This document shows positions 55,067 to 64,000 of a DNA stretch of 64,000 nt, in pieces (the first letter of the stretch is position 1; each line of letters opens with the position of its first letter). The DNA comes from Cryptomeria japonica (Eukaryota > Streptophyta > Pinopsida > Cupressales > Cupressaceae): contig NC_081406.1 in the NCBI RefSeq assembly GCF_030272615.1, forward strand, positions 141,887,299 through 141,951,298. The letters run 5' to 3'. Both the position numbers and the translations under genes were made by a program. Below the pieces are notes generated by a model. It made no database searches. It saw only the letters and a list, made by a program, of their open reading frames with translations, and was not told where the DNA came from.

Positions 55067-58000
55067 ACTGAAGTTGAGGACAGTGAGTATGAAGAGGCTC
55101 CTGAAGGGCCTGAATTTGGGTCAGAAGATAGAGGAGTGGTTGCTCAACTCTTGAGCATTCACAAAAATGAGTCTTTCAAAGTTCGGGGTGTGATTGGAGA
55201 GCATCGTGTCATAGCTCTCATTGACACAGGTGCAACACACAACTTCATTGATGAAAGGATTGTTGCAAAAAAGGGACTAGTGGCAGAGGAAGTTGAGGGC
55301 TTCAAAGTCATGGTAGCAGATGGCTCCACTATATCCTGTAATAGAATGATTTCCAACATGTCTCTGAAGTTGGGAAATCATGAAATCAGAGATGATTTCT
55401 TTGTGGTAAGCATTGGAGGGACTGATGATGCAGTCCTCAGGATTCAATGGCTGAGATCTCTTGGTGAGATCACACTAAACCTACAAACTATGGAGCTGAA
55501 ATTTATGTCTGAAGGGAAGAAGGTAGTTTTGAGAGGAATGTCGCATGGGGGACTTAAAGTTGTATCCTTGAAAAGAATGGAAAGGCTGATCCGCCATAAT
55601 CAGGTGGAGTGGGCAGCAGAGTGTTTGATAATACCTTCCAATCCATTGGTGGATAAGGGCAGCTATTCCTCAGATATTCCAACAATGGTCAAGGATAGGA
55701 GCAAGATCATGGTAATGCCTTCAGAACCACCACAAGAGCACCGAAATTATCCTAAAGACATCCAAGCCTTGATAACTAAGAGAAGCAAGGTGTTCAAAAA
55801 CCCACCTCCTGGCAGACCTCCTGAAAGAGGAGCCGAGCACATTATTGAGCTTGAGGAAGGAGCTAAGCCAGTCATGACTACTCCTTACCGATACCCAAAA
55901 AAGAAAAAGGATGAGATTGAGAAAGCAATTCAGGAATTGCTTGACATGGGTTACATCTGGCCTAGCAAAAGCCCCTTTGCTTCGGCTGTGGTTTTGGTGA
56001 GAAAGAAGGATGAGACCATGTGCATGTGTGTGGATTACAGAGCCCTGAATCAGAAAACCATCAAGAATTGGTATCCTATTCTGAGGATTGATGAGCTCAT
56101 TGATGAGCTACATGGGGCAGTATTTTTCTCCAGGATCGACCTCAGATCGGGGTACCATCACATTAGAATGAGAGCTTCAGATGTGGAGAAGACTGCTTTC
56201 AGGTGCCACTTTGGGCACTTTGAGTTCCTAGTCATGCCCTTTGGTTTGACTAATGCTCTTGCTACATTCCAGTCATGCATGAACAAAATCTTCCAAGAAT
56301 AGTTGAGGAAGTTTGTTTTGATATTTTTAGATGACATCCTAATCTTCAGCAGATCTTGGAAAGAGCATCTTCAGCAGTTGGATGAAGTGTTGGGCATACT
56401 AGAATTTGAATCCCTGTTTGCCAAAGAATCCAAATGTGAATTTGGGATGGAAGAGTTGCTCTACCTTGGTCACATCATCAGTGCAAGTGGTGTGAAGGTA
56501 GACCCTGAAAAGATTAGAGCTATCATTGATTGGCCTACTCTCGAAAACATAACACATCTGAGAGGATTTTTGGAATTGTGTGGATTCTATCGGAGGTTTG
56601 TAAAGGGATACTCTCAGTTGGCTGCCCCCCTTACAGATCTCACCAAAAAGGGGGCTTTTAAATGGTCCGAAAAGGCACAAACAACATTTGAGCAGTTTAA
56701 GAGGATCATGAGCTCCTGCCCAGTTTTAGCACTGCCCGATTTCACCAGGCCATTTGAGCTACAATGTGATGCATCTGGAGAAGGTGTTGGTGCTGTCCTC
56801 ATGCAGGATAAGCACCCTATAGTTTTTGAGAGCAAAAAGTTGAGAGGTCCTGAGAGACTATATTCCATTTATGACAAGGAAATGCTTCCCATAATGCATG
56901 CACTTGCAAAATTCAGACAATACTCAGTGGGGAGTAAGTTCATTGTTAAGACTGATCACAACAGTCTTAAACACTTCATGCACCAGAAGGATCTGAATGA
57001 GAGACAACAGAAATGGGTGAGTAAGCTACAAGCTTACGACTTCGATATCGAGTATGTTAAAGGAAAAAACAATGTGGTGGCCGATGCCTTATCCAGGAGA
57101 CCCCATTTAAGCTCACTCTGCAAGCTTACTGCTGGTTGGAGAGAGTTATTGCTTGCTGATTATGCCAAAAATCAGTTTGCAATCAGCCTTATAGAAGGTA
57201 CTTTTCATGATGAAAGGTACAAATTGGTTGAGGGATTGATACTGTACAAGGGAAGAATCTTCATAGTACCTGAATCTAAGTTAAAAGAGAAGATTTTGAA
57301 GACTTTCCATGATATACCCCTTGCTGGTCACTAAGGTTATTTCAAAACATACAGGCAGATCCGGGAGAGATTCTCTTGGAAGGGGCTTAAAAATAATGTT
57401 TTGAAGTACATTAAAAAGTGTCATACATGTCAGAAGAACAAAGATGAGCACACTCTACCCGCTGGTTTGTTACAACCCTTGCCTATTCCCGATCAAAAAT
57501 GGGAAAGTATTTCCATGGATTTCATCACAGGGTTGCCCCCGGCTCAAGGGAAGGATAATATCTATGTGGTGGTGGACAAACTCACAAAGTTTGCTCAATT
57601 CTTCGCCATCACCAGCTCTTTTACAGCAGCTCAAGTTGCTGAAGTGTTCTTCCGGGAGATGTTTAGATTGCATGGTTTACCGAAGAACATTGTGAGTGAT
57701 AGGGACAGCAAGTTCCTAAGTGCTTTTTGGCAGGAGATTTTCAGATTGTGTGGTACTGTGCTCACTCCAAGCACCAGTTATCACCCTCAAACTGATGGGT
57801 AGACTGAGATAGCGAATAAGTGGTTGGAGGGTTATCTTAGAAACTATGTCTCGGAGCAGCAGAACACTTGGGTGAGATGGCTTCACCTAGGGGAATATTG
57901 TTACAATTCTTCCTATCACATGTCCATTCGGATGTCACCATTCATGGCACTATATGGTTATGAAGCTCCTAGCTTCGCAGACTTGGTATTTGGTGATAGC

Positions 58001-58172
58001 AGAACCCCTCAGGCAAAGGATATGATGCAGCAAAGTCAGGATATTCTGAGAATTTTGAGGGACAATATCCAGCATGCACAAAATCAGCAGAAATTGTATG
58101 CTGATCAACAACGTATTGAGTGCACCTTTAAGGCGGGCGACATGGTTTATTTGAGGCTCCAGCCCTACAGAC
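55067..58172 (+). pseudogene. chromovirus-1 pol (protease, RT, RNase H, integrase)
   Basis: Same frame as gag. Protease DTGA at 55223-55234 ([14 protein letters not shown]). [38 protein letters not shown] and catalytic FLDD at about 56327-56338. RNase H: LQCDASGEGVGAVLMQ, VKTDHNSLKHFM. Integrase zinc CHTCQKNKDEH, core MDFITGLPPAQG, IVSDRDSKF and TSYHPQTDG. In-frame stops sit at 56300 (TAG), 57332 (TAA) and 57800 (TAG), all at expected Gln codons. Catalytic residues are otherwise intact. A one-base frameshift near 58172 separates the chromodomain part. Confidence 0.9.
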
Positions 58173-58607
58173 AGTGTTGAGAAATTGAAGCCTCGATTCT
58201 ATGGGCCTTTTAGAATCAACAGAAGGGTTGGAGAAGTGGCTTATGAGTTGGAATTTCTAGCAAGCAGCAGGATCCATAATGTATTTCATGTGTCTCGCCT
58301 TAAGAAGGCTCTGGGACATAATGTTGTTGCTTCAGCTGAGTTACCTCCACTTGATCAGGAGGGAGAGTTGGTTTTGATTCCAGAAGCTAACCTTGAAATC
58401 AGGGAACGAACCTTGAGGAGAAGAATGATCAGGGAATACTTGATCAAATGGAAGAATCTACCAGCAGAGGATGCTACGTGGGAAAATGAGGAGATTTTAT
58501 TGCATCCAGCCTTACAGTTGCTTGAGGACAAGCAATTTCGGGGAGGGCAGACTGTAATGTCTCCTTCTCATTTATGCTCTTTCAGTGGTCCATTAGCCTA
58601 TTCCTGA
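58173..58607 (+). pseudogene. chromovirus-1 integrase C-terminus and chromodomain
   Basis: In the shifted frame: KPRFYGPFRINRRVGEVAYE, IHNVFHVSRLKKALG, then a chromodomain at about 58386-58520 with YLIKWKNLPAEDATWENEEI. The aromatic positions of the methyl-lysine cage are only partly kept (Tyr and Trp visible). Chromodomains guide chromovirus integration to particular chromatin. The frame passes through the polypurine tract (58539-58550) and ends at TGA 58605-58607, inside the 3' LTR. Confidence 0.88.
58539..58552 (+). promoter_or_regulatory. chromovirus-1 polypurine tract
   Basis: CGGGGAGGGCAGAC directly precedes the 3' LTR and also encodes part of the pol C-terminus (FRGGQ). Confidence 0.75.
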
Positions 58608-60483
58608 GACCCGTAGGCTAGGTGGAATGAAGAATGAGGGTCTGGCATTGATGAAACAAGGACTTACTATTTTTAGTAAGTCAGGGGATGACCATTCTGG
58701 TGTTACTGTCCTACTGAGTTCTCCATGTTTTGCCTCTGGATGCGATGATCATGCTTTTCTGAGCATTAATTCTTGACTTACTATTTTTAGTAAGTGGCAG
58801 TTTGGCACAATTCTATTTCTGGCAGTAGACAGGGTTTTGATTCTGCAACAGTTTGGTGGTTGTCCCAACTTAGTTTCATCCTAGCAGTGTTAATAATCAG
58901 TACCGGAGCCATATGCGAAATAATTGAATATTAATTCCTTATCCTAAGGTTAATATTTAATTAATTTGATTATTGACAACTGATTTATTATAAATGGGGA
59001 TTAATGCCTATTTTTCCTAAGTTCTTGGCAAATTCATTTTTATTAGAGAGTTATCGAAATATTGAGGAAGATGTTATGTTTTTTATAACTTATCTCTAAT
59101 TTCGCCAAAAGTGGTTAACGTGGGTCCAAGTCTTGGGCGTGGAGTTTGACTCTTGCATGGGCGCTACATTGGGTCCACATGAAGATGAAATGCGATGCAA
59201 ATGGGAAGTGGAATTTGCATTTGAATTTGAATGGTGAGAAGTTATAAATAAGAGCCTTGGGCTCTCATTTGGGATATCTTGAAAATTTGTAATGTTATGC
59301 TGCCGGATTGGCGACAGAACTTGAAGCTTCGGAGTGCGTCTCCCTAGTGCTACCCGGTTTCGTACTTGAAATATAGTACCTAGCTATGCATTGTATTCTT
59401 CTACATTCTCAGAGTTTGCCATAGACATTTTGGTGTTGAAGTGATTCTGGAAACTTGCTGGTTTCGCTTGTGGCTGAAGCACATTTTTGCTCACACCTCT
59501 CTACTGGAGTGACTGACAGTTATGGGTATCATTCCTATCTTCCTTCCCAGCACTGGCGATAAACTTTGTAAGTTTATAGCATGTTTGTTTAAGTTTTGAA
59601 TTTAATATGCCCAATCAAAATTCCTAGGCTAGGCGTGGGTTTTCTGCCTTGCATTGGGATGCATGCAAATTAAATAAGAGTCTGTTTGGGGTGTTGTTTT
59701 GATCGGTTGCCATTGCATATGATGTACGGTGGGTTTGGGACTAGTTTGAGTTGATTTGGATGTAAAATGAGGGAGTTATGAATATTTTGGCATTTCTCTA
59801 GGCTGCTAGTCTGTGTTTCCAGCCTGCAGATTGGTTGTAACAGAATTTTATATCTTTATTGTAGAAATCTGCATTACTCTCCTTCTATCATCTCTATTAT
59901 TGTAAGGTTAGGTAGTAGTACTACTAACCAGTTCTATCTTTGTAATTCTCATCCCGTTGAATAAGTGGAAGAGGCTGGCTTGCCGCCTGATATGCAACAA
60001 ATTTGTAATTTTCAGTCCTCTTGTTGAATAAGTGGTCGAGTGATAAGTAATGCTATGGTCCTCCCGCTGAAATATGCGGTGGAGTGATTGTTTAATGTAA
60101 TGTCCTCCCGCTGGAATATGCGGTAGAGTGATTTTTTAATGTAATGTCCTTCCGCTGAAATACGCGGTAGAGTGATCGTACTTCAATTCCTTGTGGTTTC
60201 TCCTTGGTCGGTTTACCGCCAAGAGTTTGGTTTCTATCCTGCTAGATAAGCAGAAGGGGCTGGCTTGCCGCCCATGCATTGTAATTTTCAGTTGGATTAT
60301 TGCTGCTGACGATCCCCAGAACATCGTATGCTCTCACCCTCCCAGTCTCGGCTCTTGGTGAACAAAAGGTGGAAGGGTTCCCTTTCAGTTGTTTGGGTTT
60401 ATTTCTCTAACCTTAACGGGTTACTTGTTGTGGATGCATTGTTATTGGCCTAAAAACAAAAAAAAAATTAGTGGGATATTACA
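58553..60483 (+). repeat. chromovirus-1 3' LTR
   Basis: 1,931 bp, starting TGTAATGTCTCC and ending ATATTACA before GTTTC. Carries the same palindromes, TATA box and 44-bp array as the 5' LTR, with scattered transitions. Confidence 0.95.
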
Positions 60484-60872
60484 GTTTCTAACTGGTATCA
60501 CCACTCCCGCTCAGACTGGGCATTCACTATTTCGACACCCCCAAAGTTAATGTGCTTCGCCTTTAGGTATCGTGGCCTCCAATAACTTAACCTGCACACC
60601 CACCTTAACCTACAAGATGCCTCACACTCCGTAACCTGTTTATTAGTGACTTTGCACCTATAGATAAGCGGACTGTTTGTTGCTGCCGTGAACACCGGAG
60701 TGCGGTATCAACAGACCGACAGTGACAACAAATGGTATAACAATAAACTTCGAATGTGCCGCTCTGATGATAGCGGCTGTCACCTGTTTTCGGCCCGATA
60801 CTTGCTAGAGTTTAATTCGCTGCGCCAACCAAATGCCTACACATTATTTTCCAATGCCTAAGTTAATCTGAA
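60484..60872. other. Spacer between two chromoviruses, nothing recognised
   Basis: Begins with the right GTTTC duplication. Contains more CG dinucleotides than its surroundings (GCCGCTCTG, TTTTCGGCCCG). Before the insertion it was continuous with sequence left of 51776. No domain was recognised. Confidence 0.45.
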
Positions 60873-61864
60873 AATCTGAAAATCTCTTGCCAAAAAACAC
60901 TTAGGAACTTGCTGTCCCTATCACTCACAATGTTCTTCGGTAAACCATGTAACCTGAACACCTCCCGAAAGAACACTTCAGCAACCTGAGCTACTGTAAA
61001 GAGCTGGTGATGGCAAAAAAATGAGCAAACTTAGTCAGTCTGTCCACCACCACATAGATACTGTCCTTCTCTTGAGCCCGTGGCAATCCAGTGATGAAGT
61101 CCATGAAAATATTTTCCCATTTTTGACCGGGAATGGGCAAGGGTTGTAACAAACCAGCTGGCAAAGTGTGCTCATCTTTATTTCTCTGGCATGTGTGACA
61201 CTCCTTTTTAAGTCCCTTCCAAGAAAATCTCTCTCGGATCTGCCTGTATGTTTTGAAGTAACCTTGGTGACCAGCAAGGGGAATATCATGGAAAGTCTTC
61301 AAAATCTTCTCCTTCAGCTTAGGTTCAGCCACAATGAAGATCCTTCCTTTGTATAGGATCAACCCCTCAACCAATTTGTACCTTTCATCATGAAAAGTAC
61401 CTTCTATAATGCTGGTTGCAAACTGATTTTTGGCATAATCAGCAAGCAACAACTCCTTCCAATCAGCAGTAAGCTCACATAGTAAGCTCAAATGGGGCCT
61501 TTTGGACAAGGCATCAACCACAACATTGTTCTTTCCCTTAACGTACTCAATATCGAAGTCGTAAGCCTTTGGCTTACTCACCCACTTTTGATGCATGAAG
61601 TGTTTAAGACTTATGATCAGTCTTAACAATGAACTTACTCCCCACTAGGTACTGCCTGAACTTCGCAAGGGCATGCATTATGGCAAGCATTTCCTTGTCA
61701 TATATCGAATACAGCCTTTCAGGTCCTCTCAACTTCCTACTCTCGAAGACTATAGGATGCTTATCCTGCATGAGGACTGCACCAACACCTTCTCCAGATG
61801 CATCGCATTGTAGTTCAAAAGGTTTGGTGAAATCAGGTAAAGCCAAAATGGGGCAGGAACTCAT
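60873..61864 (-). pseudogene. chromovirus-2 RNase H and integrase, truncated
   Basis: RNase H from 61864 (LALPDFTKPFELQCDASGEG, then YDKEMLAIMHALAKF, VKTDHKS), a frameshift at about 61625, then KWVSKPKAYDFDIEYVKGKN and the integrase zinc region (CHTCQRNKDEHTLPAG) to MDFITGLPRAQ. A further frameshift at about 61015 leads to VFFREVFRLHGLPKNIVSDR and the truncation point. The catalytic Glu region is absent. Pre-integrase text shows CAA at the site of chromovirus-1's 57332 TAA. Confidence 0.85.
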
Positions 61865-61918
61865 GATCCCCTTAAACTAATCAAAAACTATTTGTGCCTT
61901 TTCGGACCATTCAAAAAC

Positions 61919-63031
61919 TCATTTCCTTGTAAGATCTGTGAGGGGGGTAGCCAATTGAGAGTACCCCTTCACAAACCTTCGATAAAAACCACACAGACCC
62001 AAGAATCCCTTCAAGTGTGTTATGTTTTTAGGGGGAGGCCAATCAATGATGGCTCTAATCTTTTCAGAGTCTACCTTCACACCACCTGCACTGATAATGT
62101 GACCAAGGTAGAGCAATTCTTCCATTCCAAATTCACATTTGGACTCCTTGGCAAATAGGGATTCGGATTCCAGTATGCTTAGCACTTCATCCAAGTGCTG
62201 TAAATGCTCCTTCCAAGATTTGCTGAATATGAGTATGTCATCAAAGAATATCAGTACGAACTTCCTCAGTTGTTTCTGGAAGATTTTGTTCATGCATGAC
62301 TGAAATGTGGCAGGTGCATTTGTCAAGCCAAAGGGCATGACTAGGAACTCAAAATGCCAAAAGTGGCATCTGAAAGCGGTCTTCTCCACATCTGAAGCTC
62401 TCATCCTAATTTGATGATACCCTGACCTGAGGTCAATCTTAGAGAAGAACACTGCACCATGTAGCTCATCAATTCTTGGGATAGGATACCTATTCATGAT
62501 AGTTTTCTGATTTAGGGCCCTGTAATCCACGCACATGTGCATGGTCCCATCCTTCTTTCTCACCAAAACAACAACCAAAGCAAAGGGGCTTTTGCTTGGC
62601 CGTATGTAACCCATGTCAAGCAATTCCTGGATTGCTTTCTCAATCTCATCCTTCTGCTTCTTAGGATACCAATAAGGAGTAGTCATAACTGGCTTAGCTC
62701 CTTCTTCAAGCTCAATGATGTGTTCTGCACCTCTCTCAGGGGGTCTACCAGGAGGTGGGTTCTCAAACACTTTACTTCTCTTGGTTATCAGGGCTTGAAT
62801 ATCTTCAGGATAGTTCCGATTCTCTTTTAGTGGTTCTAAGGGCATGACCATGACCTTACTTCTATCCGTGATCACTGCTTGAATGTCTGTGGAATAGCTG
62901 CCCTTGTCTACCAATGGATTTGAAGGCATTATCAAACACTCTGCTGCCCACTCCACTTTGTTATGGCGGATCAGCCTCTCCATCCTTTTCAAAGATACAA
63001 CTCTAAGTCCACCATGCGACATTCCTCTCAA
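61919..63031 (-). pseudogene. chromovirus-2 reverse transcriptase
   Basis: A 370-codon open stretch: [72 protein letters not shown] and catalytic FFDD in VLIFFDDILIFSKS. All RT core motifs are visible without internal stops, making it the best preserved RT in the window. It has Arg (CGG) at YIRPSKSPF where chromovirus-1 has Trp (TGG). A short deletion near 63031-63076 and a frameshift separate it from the protease part. Confidence 0.88.
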
Positions 63032-63075
63032 TACTACTGAATTTCAGCTCCATGGTTTGCAAGTTTAATGTAATC

Positions 63076-64000
63076 TCACCAAAGAGATCTCAGCCATTGA
63101 ATCCCGAGGACTGCATCATCAGTCCCACCAATGCTAACCACAAAGAAATCATCTCTGATTTCATGATTTCCCAACTTCAGAGACATGTTGGAAATCATCC
63201 GGTTGCAGGATATAGTGGAGCCATCTGCTACCATGACTTTGAAGCCCTCAACTTCCTTTGCCACTAGTCCCCTCTTAGCAACAATCCTTTCATCAATGAA
63301 ATTGTGAGTCGCTCCTATGTCAATGAGAGCAATGACACGATGCTCTCCAATCACACCTCGAACTCTAAAGGACTCATTCTTGTGAATGCTTGAGAGTTGA
63401 GCAACCACTCCTTTGTCTTCTGACCCAATTTCAGGCCCTTCAGGAGCCTCTTCATACTCGCTGTCCTCAACATCAGTTTGCTGTTCAGAAATTTCAGAAT
63501 CTGATCCATCCACAGAATAGCACTCCATCTGATGCAAATTGCCCTTTCCATGACACTTATGTCCTGGGGCCCAAGGTTCTTTGCAAGAATAACAAAGATT
63601 CTTCCTTTGAAGCTCTTGATGAAGCTCATCATCCATTTGCGAAGGGAACCTCTTGATCTGATTTGTGAATTTCTTCTTATCCTTTTTGAAAGGAAAAGGC
63701 TTGGACTGAATTTTGTTCCTTGGGGCAGCCAACTCCATGCTTCGAGATTTCTTAATAGCTTCTGCCAAGGTGGGCGGATCAAATGCTTTAACCCAACCTC
63801 TCAAAGGTTCCTCAAGTCCTTCAGTGAAAAGGACAACTAACTGCTTCTCAGAGATGCTACTTACCATAACTGATAGATTTTGGAATTCAGTTACGTAAGT
63901 GTCCAACGAACCTTGCTGTTTGAGTTGAGCAAGTTCTCTAAATTTCACCTTTGGATCCTTGGTGTTGAATCTCTCAATCAACTTGTTGGTGAAATCAGCA
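63076..64000 (-). pseudogene. chromovirus-2 gag C-terminus and protease
   Basis: Open for about 300 codons from the window edge: KFRELAQLKQQGSLDTYVTE, zinc knuckle CYSCKEPWAPGHKCHGKG, then [20 protein letters not shown] without a stop, showing that gag and pol were fused in the family. The protease reads [13 protein letters not shown]: the D-T-G triplet is D-I-G, so activity is doubtful. A 25-base-scale deletion plus a one-base insertion near 63060 breaks the frame before RT. Confidence 0.85.

Larger units (their letters stand above)
51776..60483 (+). mobile_element. chromovirus-1: complete Ty3/gypsy chromovirus (8,708 bp)
   Basis: Two ~1.93-kb LTRs (51776-53705, 58553-60483) have TGTAATG...TTACA ends. 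A primer site TGGTATTAGAGC, one gag-pol frame, a C-terminal chromodomain and a polypurine tract are in order. GTTTC flanks both sides (51771-51775, 60484-60488). The first 200 bp of the LTRs differ at about five positions, indicating a fairly young insertion. The gag-pol frame has five stops and one frameshift, so the copy is non-autonomous now. LTR start phrases and domains match chromovirus-2. Confidence 0.95.
60873..64000 (-). mobile_element. chromovirus-2: second copy, truncated, continuing past the window
   Basis: Reads from the window's right edge leftward: gag, protease, RT, RNase H and integrase, closely matching chromovirus-1 throughout. It stops inside the integrase core at about 60873 (after WQEIFRFSD), so integrase C-terminus, chromodomain and 3' LTR are missing. 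Its 5' part lies beyond 64000. The two copies are convergent. Confidence 0.9.

Overview
The window is plant nuclear DNA from a large, transposon-dominated genome. The evidence is plant-type Ty1/copia and Ty3/gypsy LTR retrotransposons primed by initiator-Met tRNA (TGGTATCAGAGC), a chromodomain-bearing chromovirus, solo LTRs, a hAT MITE, a tRNA-like SINE, a degenerate F-box gene copy and two spliced exons of a plant-type metallo-beta-lactamase-fold protein. Having one host gene fragment in 64 kb, with deeply nested and decayed elements, fits a gymnosperm or similarly large plant genome. That placement is inference. There are no bacterial genes, CRISPR arrays or operons, and almost every open frame is a retrotransposon remnant.

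Layout. 1-655: promoter-bearing LTR-like sequence. 657-7669 (-): decayed Ty3/gypsy internal region (gag, protease, an RNase-H-like domain upstream of RT, RT, second RNase H, integrase), split by an LTR-type insertion at 3838-4994. 8830-13545: scrambled copia remnant with an inverted RT duplication (10062-10590) and a 3' LTR holding a 577-bp SINE-like insert with 14-bp target duplications. 13546-18983: mostly unassigned AT-rich DNA with a degenerate coding-like block, three tandem ~350-bp repeats, an F-box pseudogene and a microsatellite.

18984-36968 (+): one copia element (copia-1) split by three later insertions, each with target-site duplications. These are a 2.1-kb non-autonomous LTR element (CTGAA), a 1,005-bp terminal-inverted-repeat element (AAGA), and an 8.3-kb gypsy-type LTR element with gag remnants and no recognisable pol (CTGAT). 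36969-38420: a 28-bp minisatellite and an LTR. 38430-39595: about 1.15 kb of polypyrimidine microsatellite. 39600-44494 (+): a second gypsy remnant with an 84-residue tandem-repeat reading frame ahead of the protease, split by a solo LTR. 44763-47040 (+): 5'-truncated copia with an intact-looking 3' LTR and a 152-bp hAT MITE in its RNase H.

47041-51775 holds the only convincing host gene: the last two exons (48573-48399 and 48307-48101, minus strand) of a LACTB2-like metallo-beta-lactamase protein with a C-terminal membrane anchor. 51776-60483 is a complete chromovirus (5-bp GTTTC duplication, two ~1.93-kb LTRs) whose single gag-pol frame is broken by stops and one frameshift. 60873-64000 (-) is a second, truncated copy of the same family, facing it tail to tail.

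The genes form no pathway. The window records successive insertion, decay and probable methylation-driven mutation around the edge of one gene. All domain calls and boundaries come from reading the sequence; no database search was run.
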